Position numbers and translations under genes: made by a program
Origin: Gordius sp. MW1
Lineage: Eukaryota; Nematomorpha; Gordioida; Gordea; Gordiidae
Reading direction: 5' to 3'
DNA: 64,000 bases
NCBI GenBank assembly: GCA_964036665.1
Contig: OZ038530.1
Location: 4,650,001 to 4,714,000, forward strand
Shown: positions 35,269 through 46,136 of the stretch, one piece after another
Numbering within the stretch: the stretch's first letter is position 1
Layout of the letters: the number at the start of each line of letters is the position of its first letter
The notes under the pieces: generated by a model
The model's input: only the letters and a program-made list of their open reading frames with translations
Databases searched by the model: none
What the model was told of the DNA's origin: nothing

Positions 35269-36839
35269 CAGTAGCGTAGGGAAGGGGGGGGGAATTCGGG
35301 TTACGACCCCCCATTGGCCAAAAAATTTAATTTTTTTTTACATTAACGAGTCTTGTTTGCGCATATTGAAATAAGTTATCTTAATTAATTTGAAATTTAA
35401 TTTTAGATGAAATATACAAATTCTAACACTATTTGTACAAAAAATTTCTGTCCTGAGTGCGTGTTTTGTAATAATAAGAAGAAATTTAATTTTTAATTAT
35501 TTCTCTAAAAATCTATCTCAATCTAAAATAAACGAGGAAGATGCTGGTACAAACCAAATTTAAGTTATAAAGGTAATTAATTATTTTATTTTTATAAGTA
35601 CTTATTATGGTTATTTAAACTTACATTAGTTCCTTGTTTATAGAAATTTTGGATATAAATCTAGAGACGAGTGTAATGATAAAATACAAATAATTAATAT
35701 TAATGTAAATGATAATTTTACAAAGCGTTTTGCATATTTCTTTCATGCATGCTTCATTTTTAAACATAATTTAAAATTTAATTTCTTTAGAAATTGTGCG
35801 TGCTAATTTAACTAAAAATTAATATTTCTTATGGTTTATTAAATTCATTTTGTAATGATAATGATATAGCTAACTTTATTATAGAAAATACAGCTGGCAC
35901 CCCCAAAGCCGGACATGGGCTTTTGTTAAAAATTGCGGGCCTGGCTTGGAGCGTTATGGTAATAAAACGGGCTCGGGACGGTCCTGGCTATTAGTAGGGG
36001 CAAAACCTTTTGTTTTAATATATAAAAATGGTGTTTTTATGATGTTTATTAAATTTTATTATTATTTAACTTTATAATATATACAAATCCTTATTAATTT
36101 TTGTTTGTTGTTCATAGAACTTGTGATTTTTAAAAAAGTAGATCCTAATGTTTTTATTTTTTAAAAAGGGGACATGAAACATTAACAAAAATATGTATAT
36201 TTTGTATAAAATTAACCTAGCATAGTGTTAATTATAATAAATGGTTTTTGGAGCTTCAAGTGTAATGAAAATGTAACTTGTTGGAAGAAACAAAAACCTG
36301 TTTGAGACTGATGTATTTAACATGATTAATATCGAACATTTTCAACATATAAATAAATAATTGCTTTGGTATTGACAAAAAATGTTTAAAAAGCCGCAGA
36401 ATATATAAGATTTTATTGGGAAGGTGTAGGCTTGGCCTGTGCATTACAAAAAATCAGCGGGTCGAACTCGGGCTTATAATCTCATTTTAACGGTCCTGGA
36501 GCGGGACCCTTTTTGGTACTGGAAGGAAAATTAAGCTTAAAAGGCCCATGCAAGTGTTTAATTAAACAATTAGCGCAAACAGAAAAATTGGAAGGAACTC
36601 TTTGCAATTCGGAATTTTTCACCAAAAACCCATCTTAGATATTGAATATATATAATTTTAATTAGTTTTTGTTTACTCGAAATTCTTTGACACAAAATTT
36701 ACCCTGCCCCCCCCCCCTTCCCCCTACTTAGATGATCCCGCCTCCGCCACTACTGTATATAAGCTAAAAAAGTTTTATTGAAAAGTTTTAATTATAAAAA
36801 AATTTCGAACCCCATGAGGCAATCCTGGCTGCGCCTAAG
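35269..36839. mobile_element. hAT-like non-autonomous element, about 1.57 kb
   Basis: Starts CAGTAGCGTAGGGAAGG with poly-G and ends CAATCCTGGCTGCGCCTAAG. It is an inverted, longer relative of 59483-60210: shared blocks include the CCCCCCATTGGCC edge, GGAAGATGCTGGTACAAACC, GGCCCATGCAAGTG and the inner poly-C plus CCGCCACTACTG. The middle (about 35580-36300) has GGCCTGGCTTGG and CGGGCTCGGG blocks absent from the shorter copy. The flanks AGCAAAAC and TATATTTC do not match, so no target duplication is claimed. Confidence 0.7.
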
Positions 36840-39800
36840 TATATTTCGAACAGTTTAAAATAAATCTTGACACAATATATTTGTAAAGGTATTCTGGATA
36901 ATTGTGGAGATTGACATTGGGATTCAAAAGGTACAAATCGATAAAAAAATGATACCCTTTTTAATTCAATATATATAAAGAGTCTAGAAGAATTGTATTT
37001 TTAAATGACTTCGGTTTAAGAAGTGGCGGGGGTGTGATGATATGATCGAGTATCTATTTAGAATAGATAATAGATACATTTTAAGTTATAGGTCAAAATA
37101 CATAAACAATTCAATGGTGTAAGGTAGGATGATTAAGAAATATTTTATACGGAGAAAAAGTTTTCAAGATTCTTAATATAGTTTCAAACCCGTAGTTTTT
37201 ATTAGTTAGAGCATTTGTATAATTTAAAAAACGGTGTTATTATATATTTTTACTAAACATTTGAATGAACTTTGTATGTTTACTAATTATTTATAGCTAT
37301 ATATAGCCGTTAACATATCGCACCTCAAAATTGGAGTGCTCTATCTGCACAAAACTCCTGAGAATTTCAATTTTTGAAATGCTATAAAATCCAAACTTAT
37401 TATTCATATGACCTGAAATTAAGTTCGGTAATGTAAACTACTAGCATCTGTAATGTTTTAGCAAAAAAGCAATTTTTTCCTTTTAATTTCTTTATATTAA
37501 TGTACTTTTTTAATTTCGGATAGAGCAAAGTTTTAATTTTTGCGATTTTATTGCTATTTTTCTCAATCTGCATTTTTATGGTTTTGTATAGATTAAAGAT
37601 TATTCAAAGTGAATATGAGAATATTTTACTAGTTATTTATTATAACGACTATATTACTCAATAACTTGAAATTTAATAACAATTTTATGGTAAATTGGGG
37701 TTGTGCACCGTTATCTATCGGAACTAAAAAATACCTTTAAATTTCTTTGAAGGGATGAATGTATATGATTCAATTCCTAAAACAATCATAATAATACAAA
37801 TTTAATGGGATCAATTTGTATCAGGCTAAATCCTACTATTTTAAACAAGTACCATTATTAAAATTTGATAAATACAAAATAATTTCAAACAGAACTACAA
37901 TGAACTATAATTATTTTTAAAACAAATAACTCCTGCGAAATTCTATGTCTTGATAATAATTAATTTAGGTATAATGTTTTATATTATCTTTTAAAAATTT
38001 CTTTTTTCTTTCCTATCTCTCGCAAAATTATTTTTTATATAGCCACAACAAAAATTAATAGCATCTTGAGCGATAACGTTCAATGCCTAAAATTATTAGT
38101 AATAATCATTGTATTCACAAATTGTGCCCATTGGATTATGCCTGATTGAAACCATCATTAACAATTTCTTGGATTATCACCTTAAACTTCTGTACAAGTT
38201 AGGGCTATTTTTTATATTTTATTTACTTTCCTCCATCCAAAATATTTCTTATTTTATCTTTGTTTAACATAGCACAGCTAAAAAGTAATTATAGGGATAT
38301 TATGCGAATCTAAATTTGAAAGCAGATGATTCATTTAAGTGTTTAAATGAGCTCTTGGAAAAACAATTCTAAAAATTTGAAATTTGCAGATTGAGCAAAA
38401 TAAGATCCTTAATAACGAAGTTAACAAATATTTTTTAAAAAGTGTATGATAAAATATATATCCACCGAAATAGCACTTTTACTTTAAAATTTTCAAAAAT
38501 TGCAGATAGTGCACTCCAATTCTCAGGTAGCAATATGGTCTTTATTATATTACAATAATATGTATTATTCATTTAAAATGAAAGTATATTTTGGTGGTAA
38601 TAAAATTGTTGGTTTGCTCAGGGTCCATATCAAGGGTAAAAGAAAGCGAAGTTGGTTAAATATAAGGAAAGAATACATAAATGAGCATTTGACCCTTAAT
38701 TCGACAAACAAGTAGAGGAAAAAAATTCAGCCGCCGTTTACTACCTCTTTAATATAATGAAATCTAAGTGGACCTCATAGCAACTAATTTATAATTTCTA
38801 TATTTTTTAAGGCGCCCAAGGACGTTTTAATACCCTTTCAATTAGGCTGTATATAGTATATATAGCGAAGGCTAAAATGACCAAAGTGCAAATTTTAATA
38901 TATTTTGTTATAATTAAAAAGAGGGTTATAATAGTTAATAATCGAATACAATGAAAAATGAATGTTTTAGCAGAAAACATTTAGTTAAATTGCTTACATT
39001 ACTTGAAGAACTGTAAAGCCATTTGGTATTAAGACTATGAGGTGTATTGATTTTAATTAATTTAAAATCATAGGATGATAAGTTCTGATATATTTGCAAG
39101 ATCTTAATTCTATTGGTTATTTTCATGTCAATTCTTTTTAGAATGTTATATTCTATTTATAATATTATAATTAAAATTTCTACCATAAAACTTATAACCA
39201 TAAAATATATATCATACCATTTTTCCTAAGTTTTTAATACCTACCTCTAAGGAATTTTGTCTTTTTCATAATGTTTGACTAGAGAGATCGCACATTTTTC
39301 TCTTAAAATTAAATTTGGCGAATCAAATCCTATAATTTTTATAAACTTACTACCGGTTTATATTTAAATTGAGGATTAAGGCGCCGTTACGAAATTCCCG
39401 CTAACTAATGGGTACTAAACGTACAACGTTTATCTCGTGGTTATTAAAAAATTGCTAAGTTTAAACTTAGTTATAGAAAGCTCTATATTTAAAACAAAAG
39501 GTATAGACAATACAGGAAATGTGTTTTTTATAATGTTATTTAAGAAATTACCTTCCTACCGCCTCTGGAAAATACTTGAGATTCAATTAATCCATATGTG
39601 TAAATTTCGAATAGAATATTTAATTACCGAGATTGGAAAATCAGAATCGAATTTTAAAAAAGGATTCGAAAAATTATTAGCTTTTAATTAACATGTATTA
39701 TTAAACAAATATTATTTTTAAATTGAAGAAGAAAAAGTTAATAGTTTGGAACCATTAACGTTGTAAAAGTTTGGGATGCTGGCCTCGTATCGTGCTTCGT

Positions 39801-40240
39801 TTAACAAACAAAGAATCAAATGGATAGTTTTTTCTCTTATTAGGCTTTAATATTTTTATCTCAATAAATTATTTGAAAGTAATAATAAAAACATGCAATT
39901 TTTAGTATTTGTTAAACTTAAAAAACATTCAAATCAAATTCGAATCCTTATTTTAATATTTGACGAATCTCGAATCGAATACCAAAAATATTCGATTCCA
40001 AATCCAGAGGCGTACTTCCTTCACATTTAAATTAAACTCTTAAAGGTTAAGTTTTTCCGGCGTTCTTTTATGTCAAATTAAGCACTAAATTACGAAAATT
40101 GAAATATTTAAGTTTGAACATGACATTCCTAAAACAAACAACAAAAATCTCTGTTTCGAAATCCAATTAATTATAATGTTTCAATATACTAGGCCCTATT
40201 TACAATTCATGCTTAGAAAAATAGACAAATTTAAAATATA
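36840..40240. other. AT-rich intergenic stretch
   Basis: No exon or RNA recognised over about 3.4 kb. The open frames at 38500-38715 and 39437-39691 have AT-driven composition and no domain or splice context. Confidence 0.45.
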
Positions 40241-40246
40241 TTTATT
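40241..40246 (-). terminator. Candidate poly(A) signal of the zinc-finger gene
   Basis: AATAAA on the minus strand, about 170 bases after the stop codon at 40416. Position only. Confidence 0.35.
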
Positions 40247-40415
40247 CAATGTTTTTCTAATGAAAATGAGAATTAATGTTAAATATAAAGTATACAATAT
40301 ATGTAACTAGTTAACAGATTAATTATGACTATACAAGTGACAGTATGATATTATACAGCAAACACGAGCGTTAGCAACAAAGAAAGATACCACTCACCAA
40401 AAAATATTTGAGGCA

Positions 40416-43400
40416 TTAAGTGTCAGATCCTAAGATATAAAAATTTGGGACTTCCTGATCGCCTTTCTGCATTTGCTCTATAACCTTGAGGATCGAATTG
40501 TGGTTATTTTCATCCATATTAGATCCGCTATTAGCTAAGGAACCGTCCACTTGAAATTGAACCAAGGTGTAGAGGGCGTTGGGATCTAAGGTGTTAAGCA
40601 AATTGTTGTGGCTGTCATTGGCGATCGCCTCTGAGCTGACCCCTAATATAGCCGCTTCCGATCTAGGTATCATATCCAATTGAGCCTGTCGCACTGAATC
40701 CTCCATCTTAGTATGTTGTTGCCTTCGATGGTGATGCATAGGGAGGGATCCTACAACATGGTCCATGACTTCTTCTTCCTCAACTCCCTCATCCCCAGGA
40801 CCAAGCTCCGTCCCATTTTCGGGGTAAAAAGGGTTTCGTTGAACGGCGTAAAAATTATTCATGCCACCACCGGTGTGCAAATTCAAAGAATCCAAAGCCG
40901 CGGCCGTGCTTCCAGATTGATGGAGATAACCGCCGCCGTTTGCTTGATCGCCACTGCCACTGCCAGGTAAATAATCCGCCATGAGGTGATGGTAAGACGA
41001 CGCGGACTGCGCATTTTGTAAGTCGAGAGTTCCCATACTATCGACGCCCCCCGGTCCATCCGAGCCGTGGTAATATAGAGTGGACGAGCCCGGAGCATCG
41101 CCCCCTATAATGGGAACCGTGGTCAAAAATGATTCGGGTATAACGCTTATATTATTAATGTTATTGTTGCTGTCGATGTTCATTCCGGACCAAGAAACTT
41201 GGGCCGTGTTATGACCACCGAGACCATCTGCCCCAATTAAGTACAACGGGTTAGATGAGATTAGGTTAAGGTTTTGACCCGAAAGATTGTTAATGCTACT
41301 ATGTTGTCCAACCCTTGTATCATAAGAAAGGTTGTTCTGTGTGGCAGATAAGTTGGTTCCAATATTGAAATTGGTTCGGATACGTCTGGCGCCCGAGTAT
41401 TTGAAATGATTTTCTAAATGCTTCTTTAGGTAAAAGTTTTTGATGAATGTTTTGGGACACAGATGACATTTAAACTTTTTCTCTTCTACTATAATCGGTA
41501 TACCGCCTTCAAAGTTAGGATACTTTTGATGGAATATAAGATGCCGATTAAGTTTTTTAAGGTGGACGAATGCTTTAGGACACAAGTTACAATAATATTG
41601 TTTAGCCACCTTTTTACGATCGTTGCGAACTTCATTGGGCTGATGATGGGCAATGTGTAGCTCAAGATTTTTCTTAAAGGTAAACTTTCTGGGGCAAAGC
41701 GGGCACTTGAAAACAATATTTTCGCACCCCTTCTCTCTCACGCAAATATGCTTTTCCAAAACCTCACGAGTCGAATATCCCTTGTGGCACACATCGCATT
41801 TGTAAAGAGTGTTTGAATCGTGGACAAACAAATGCCTCTGTAACTTTTCTTTGCGGAAGAAATCCTTGTCGCAAATATGACAAGTGTATGGGTTGTGTCC
41901 ACTATGAATTTTGGCGTGACGTATAAGATGTGGTTCGTACGAGAAAGTTTTATCACATTGGGGACACTTGAAAGTTTGATTACCATGGGCCATAGCTATG
42001 TGCTCTTGCAAAAATTTGCGATGCGGAAATGCTTCGCCGCACGAATAACATTTATAAGGACGCTCACCGGTGTGTACTTTCATGTGCTCCAATAATTTTG
42101 TACGCTTAACGTAAGACTTAGAGCAGACATTGCAGACGTAAGGCTTGAGACCGGTATGGTTATACATGTGATAATTGAGTTCATTCCTTTGACTAAATTC
42201 TCTGGAACAAATCGGGCATTTCAGTATTTTTTGTAAGATACCGGAATGTGATTGGTAATGGGATTTTAGTTGACTTTTGGATGGAAAAGCTAAGGCACAC
42301 TGATCACACAAAAATTTATTTTCGGCATAGTGCCGTTCCAGGTGAACTTTAAATGAACGACCGGCCCGGGAAAACTTACCGCATATGTTGCAAAGAAAAT
42401 AATGCGGGGGAAGATTGTTGAAATGGATCGTTATAATGTGTTCGTCAAGAATCTTGCGTTCGCGAAAACTGTGATCGCACCCTTCGCAACAGTATAATTT
42501 AGTGACATCACAGGTTCGCAAGTGAATCAAGGGTAAACGAGCAGGCTTGACGGTAAAAATGGCTTCGTACATACGGTATTCCCGTTGACATATCGCAAGA
42601 TTACAAATTTGACCCGGAAGGGTTTCATTTTTAGGCCAATACTCTTCCCAAGGGTTTTCGGTGGTGATGGGACGTTTGTAGGGGTCCATAAAAGATGAAA
42701 ATTTAAATTGTTCGGGAAGATCCAAAGACATGTTTTGCATGAAAGGCAGAATGGTAGATTGCCCATTGCTGTCGACGCCGTGCTCGTCAAAAACTGTCCC
42801 GTTCCCGCGATACACAAATTCAAAAGGATGTGTTTGGTGGTCACCCGACGTCGAAGGGGCGCACTGGGTGGCTGCGACTGACTGGGTGGAATGATGTGCC
42901 ATTGGGTAGGGGATGATATCTTTAATGGGGAGTGTTTGGGAGATGGGGATGTAATTACTCAAAATTTGAGTGGTAGCCGATTCGATGCCGTAATCGGAGG
43001 GCATGGGATATTGCGGGAAGGATTCGGAGTTACCCAAACAGACGTGACCAATGAAAAGGTCTCGGGTTAGAAAGGAGTGCTTGCAATCGACACACTTGTA
43101 ATTTTTTTCGTTTAGTTCCTCAGAGCAGCCGTGTGATTGATAGTCAGCCTTGTTGTCATACTGGTTGTTGCACGAGATGCAGTGGTAGGTGGAAAAGGTG
43201 GCGGATTTCAAGGTGTAAAAATGGACGAGGTAATGTTTCTTTAAATTTTCGATGACGACAAAAGCTTGACCACATAAATAGCATTCATAAGGAACGACCG
43301 TGTTATGCAGCACGATGTGACGCCCGTAATTCGATTTGTTGGTGAATTGGCTGTGGCACATATCACATTTGAGCACAACTAACGTGGATCCTGATTCGTT

Positions 43401-46136
43401 GATCGAGGTTGGGAGACCACTTTTACTTTTCTCATTAGGACGAAGGGTGAGAAGGGTATGGACAAGGCTATCGTATTCTTGTTTTGTTTCCACCTTATTT
43501 GGACTCAAATTAGACGACGCCGTGTTAGTTGCTTTTGCCTTGAGGTCAGTGATGGTCGGACTCGAGAGCAGTCGAAGCGAGTTGTAAAGCAGAAAATTGT
43601 TTTGCTGGTGAAAGTGAAAGTCGGTATGAAAGTGGGCATTAAATATCGGGCGATCTTTGGTGACAAAAAAACATCGGGGACATTCGTAAGTGTCCTCAGA
43701 ACAGAGGGTTCCGGGTGCAACGTGTTGCGAAAATTCGTAAGCGTTTTCGAGGGCATTTCCGCACGTCGCGCATTGCCAAACCTCGTATAGTTCTGCCAAA
43801 TCATCAAGTCCAGCGTCAGGTTCACCAAATACTATAGAACCTGCTTCAGCATCCTTATCATCGATCTCGAGGTCACTTTCTTCAAAAAAATTATCATTGC
43901 GTCGCAAATTGTTTGCGTAATTTTTTTCGATAGGGTAGGTTTGCAGACCGGAGTATATGAATTCGGATTCGGTGGCGAATAGCAGACTCTCATTTTGCGT
44001 GATTTCGTTGCGTTGAATGATGTATTCTACGCCCCGCATTTCGCCATGACACTTACGGATATGGTTGTTGACGTTATAGATTTGGCGAAATAGAGATCCG
44101 CACACCTGACAACTAAATCGTTTAATATCGTCGTGGGAAAATTCGTGTTCCCGCAGCAAATACTCGTTGGGGAAGGAAAGGCGACAGGCGACGCAACGAA
44201 ATTTTGAGGGTTTGTAGATGGTTTTGTGATAGCGTTTAAGGTGCTTGAGCAGTAGGATTTTTTGGTCAAAATCAAGGTGGCAAAAGGCGCAGCGGAAGGG
44301 ACCTTTTGAAGAGTGGTAAAGCTGGTAGTGAATTTCGTATTTCTCTTGACGATCAAAATTTTTGCCGCACGCGTTACACGTGTAAAGCAGGCATCGGCCG
44401 CCGGTGAGATTGGCCACGCGAGCCATAAGCTCGAGGTTGTGATGGTTAACTTCGTGGGCTTTGAGTTGTTCTTGGGAGGAGAATACGCGAGAACACAAAT
44501 TACACATGAATGTGACGTCCAATTGGTGCAGGATGATATGATCCTGGAGGCGAACCTTGGTATCGAATGTTTCTCCGCATGTGTCGCATTCGAAGCGGGG
44601 AGACGCGAGGTGGGTGAAGTAGTGGTGCTTGAGGTCGTTGATGTTGTTGAAACGGATGTCACAGTAAAGGCAGAACAGGTTGTTTTCGTCCATTTTGTTG
44701 AAGGCCCAAAATGAGGTATCGAATATAGTGTTCAGTATGTGTGGTTGGATGGCGGACAAATTGTTCAGGTTACTTCTTAACAGGTCGGTGGCGCTAGTGT
44801 CCGGGTAGGAAATTTTATGACGCGAAACAGATCCTTTAGCGCCGCCTGTTAGAGAATTGGTGGTGCGCGATGAATCGTTGTTGAAAGCCTTTAAAATGTG
44901 TCGCCGGAAGAGGGGAGAATTTTTGGGGACACTGCGATGGAATCGACCGTGTAATTTACGAGCTACGGCATCGTGTTTTAAAGCGACTTCACATACTTCG
45001 CAAGACGATGAGGGTTCAGGAGAATCTAAGGCATTGTATTCGCACACATTATCTATATAATCGGGGGATGTAGGATGGGTAGGGCTCCCCTTTTTAAGAA
45101 TATTTTGTTGATTAACCCCTTCAAGAGGAACCATGGTAGGAGCTGGAGCTAAGGGAACATCTGAATCATTGTCCGGTGCCACCTTTTCAGCAACAACGGG
45201 CTTGGCTGGTCGTCCAGGTCGTCGTTTTGTGGTTAAAGTTGGTAACATTTTTTTAAATTTAAGATTATGGCTAGGCCATTTTTTCTTCACGTCGATAAAA
45301 CGTTTCTTTGTCCTTTCGGTCATGCTGCTCCTAGTTTCAGAGATAGGTGAATGGGATAACAAGGAGTTGTTATCGTCCGAATCGGCCGCGTTAAGGCCCG
45401 TAGCCAAAAGTTTGTGGTAAAGGTTTTGGTGGAGTAACGCGTGCTGTTCGATTGTGAACATTTTATCACAAAATTGACACTTGTAATTTTTGACGCGACA
45501 ATGGGTTACTTCGTGCTTCTGGAGGCCCCGTTCGTCGCCGACATCCTTGCCACAAACAGCGCATACGAATGCTCTATCCAAATGCTTAGCCTCGTGTTTT
45601 TTCAAATAAAATTTATTTTTAAACGTTTTCCCGCACACAAAACAGGTGTGAAGGTTGTTGAATAGTTCGGGTCGCCGCCTAACATGTAAATTGTTCGACA
45701 TTTTGGGTTCATCCCTGGCAAGTTTTTTGTAGCCTTTATTTGCCTTTTCGGTATCTTTATTATTAGGATTGACAGCGGCTTCCTTCCTCTTTGCGTAAAC
45801 ATCCTCGCAGTTGAGGCTAGTATATTTGGAGGAATTTGAGGTTTTATTCCTTTTTAAATCTTGCTTAGCATTCCCGTGTATCCTGCCATGCAACTTTAGA
45901 CGCAACCTGCTTTGAAAGGATGTCCCACAAACTTCACATTTAAATGATGCGGTCGTAAGTAATTTGGAGTTTAATGAATTTTTTATTTTGACGTTCCTAG
46001 TTGAGAGCTCCTTAGGCACCGAAGAAACAGCACTTTCTTCTCCAGCATGTGTTGCTAAATGGCGGTAAAGTTGAGATTTAACGGCAAACTTTTGCGGACA
46101 AAAATCGCATTCCAAAGGAAGTTCACTTTCCATCAT
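40416..46136 (-). CDS. Very large C2H2 zinc-finger protein, single coding exon (1906 aa)
   Basis: One uninterrupted frame from ATG at 46136 to the stop at 40416. By eye it has about 30 C2H2 fingers in groups: five in residues about 10-240 (first CDFCPQKF, then RHLATH), a middle set of about thirteen with several imperfect ones, and a compact C-terminal run of about twelve with canonical linkers such as HTGLKPY and HTGERPYKC. Long basic or Ser/Asn-rich spacers separate the groups, including RRPGRPAKPVV, an AT-hook-like stretch. The last 300 residues are Gly-, Asn- and Ser-rich without fingers. Most likely a nuclear DNA-binding regulator; no KRAB, BTB or ZAD domain is seen. Codon use is GC-richer than the surroundings. 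An acceptor-like TATATAG just upstream suggests a 5' UTR intron. No specific orthologue is recognised. Confidence 0.95.
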   Translation of the reverse strand: MMESELPLECDFCPQKFAVKSQLYRHLATHAGEESAVSSVPKELSTRNVKIKNSLNSKLLTTASFKCEVCGTSFQSRLRLKLHGRIHGNAKQDLKRNKTSNSSKYTSLNCEDVYAKRKEAAVNPNNKDTEKANKGYKKLARDEPKMSNNLHVRRRPELFNNLHTCFVCGKTFKNKFYLKKHEAKHLDRAFVCAVCGKDVGDERGLQKHEVTHCRVKNYKCQFCDKMFTIEQHALLHQNLYHKLLATGLNAADSDDNNSLLSHSPISETRSSMTERTKKRFIDVKKKWPSHNLKFKKMLPTLTTKRRPGRPAKPVVAEKVAPDNDSDVPLAPAPTMVPLEGVNQQNILKKGSPTHPTSPDYIDNVCEYNALDSPEPSSSCEVCEVALKHDAVARKLHGRFHRSVPKNSPLFRRHILKAFNNDSSRTTNSLTGGAKGSVSRHKISYPDTSATDLLRSNLNNLSAIQPHILNTIFDTSFWAFNKMDENNLFCLYCDIRFNNINDLKHHYFTHLASPRFECDTCGETFDTKVRLQDHIILHQLDVTFMCNLCSRVFSSQEQLKAHEVNHHNLELMARVANLTGGRCLLYTCNACGKNFDRQEKYEIHYQLYHSSKGPFRCAFCHLDFDQKILLLKHLKRYHKTIYKPSKFRCVACRLSFPNEYLLREHEFSHDDIKRFSCQVCGSLFRQIYNVNNHIRKCHGEMRGVEYIIQRNEITQNESLLFATESEFIYSGLQTYPIEKNYANNLRRNDNFFEESDLEIDDKDAEAGSIVFGEPDAGLDDLAELYEVWQCATCGNALENAYEFSQHVAPGTLCSEDTYECPRCFFVTKDRPIFNAHFHTDFHFHQQNNFLLYNSLRLLSSPTITDLKAKATNTASSNLSPNKVETKQEYDSLVHTLLTLRPNEKSKSGLPTSINESGSTLVVLKCDMCHSQFTNKSNYGRHIVLHNTVVPYECYLCGQAFVVIENLKKHYLVHFYTLKSATFSTYHCISCNNQYDNKADYQSHGCSEELNEKNYKCVDCKHSFLTRDLFIGHVCLGNSESFPQYPMPSDYGIESATTQILSNYIPISQTLPIKDIIPYPMAHHSTQSVAATQCAPSTSGDHQTHPFEFVYRGNGTVFDEHGVDSNGQSTILPFMQNMSLDLPEQFKFSSFMDPYKRPITTENPWEEYWPKNETLPGQICNLAICQREYRMYEAIFTVKPARLPLIHLRTCDVTKLYCCEGCDHSFRERKILDEHIITIHFNNLPPHYFLCNICGKFSRAGRSFKVHLERHYAENKFLCDQCALAFPSKSQLKSHYQSHSGILQKILKCPICSREFSQRNELNYHMYNHTGLKPYVCNVCSKSYVKRTKLLEHMKVHTGERPYKCYSCGEAFPHRKFLQEHIAMAHGNQTFKCPQCDKTFSYEPHLIRHAKIHSGHNPYTCHICDKDFFRKEKLQRHLFVHDSNTLYKCDVCHKGYSTREVLEKHICVREKGCENIVFKCPLCPRKFTFKKNLELHIAHHQPNEVRNDRKKVAKQYYCNLCPKAFVHLKKLNRHLIFHQKYPNFEGGIPIIVEEKKFKCHLCPKTFIKNFYLKKHLENHFKYSGARRIRTNFNIGTNLSATQNNLSYDTRVGQHSSINNLSGQNLNLISSNPLYLIGADGLGGHNTAQVSWSGMNIDSNNNINNISVIPESFLTTVPIIGGDAPGSSTLYYHGSDGPGGVDSMGTLDLQNAQSASSYHHLMADYLPGSGSGDQANGGGYLHQSGSTAAALDSLNLHTGGGMNNFYAVQRNPFYPENGTELGPGDEGVEEEEVMDHVVGSLPMHHHRRQQHTKMEDSVRQAQLDMIPRSEAAILGVSSEAIANDSHNNLLNTLDPNALYTLVQFQVDGSLANSGSNMDENNHNSILKVIEQMQKGDQEVPNFYILGSDT

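Noticed and set aside
35261..36847. Target-site duplication for the 35269-36839 element
   Set aside because: AGCAAAAC and TATATTTC do not match in any nearby register.
40713..45802. Several 65-211-residue open frames within the zinc-finger gene on both strands
   Set aside because: They overlap the 1906-residue frame fully; shadows of its codon use.
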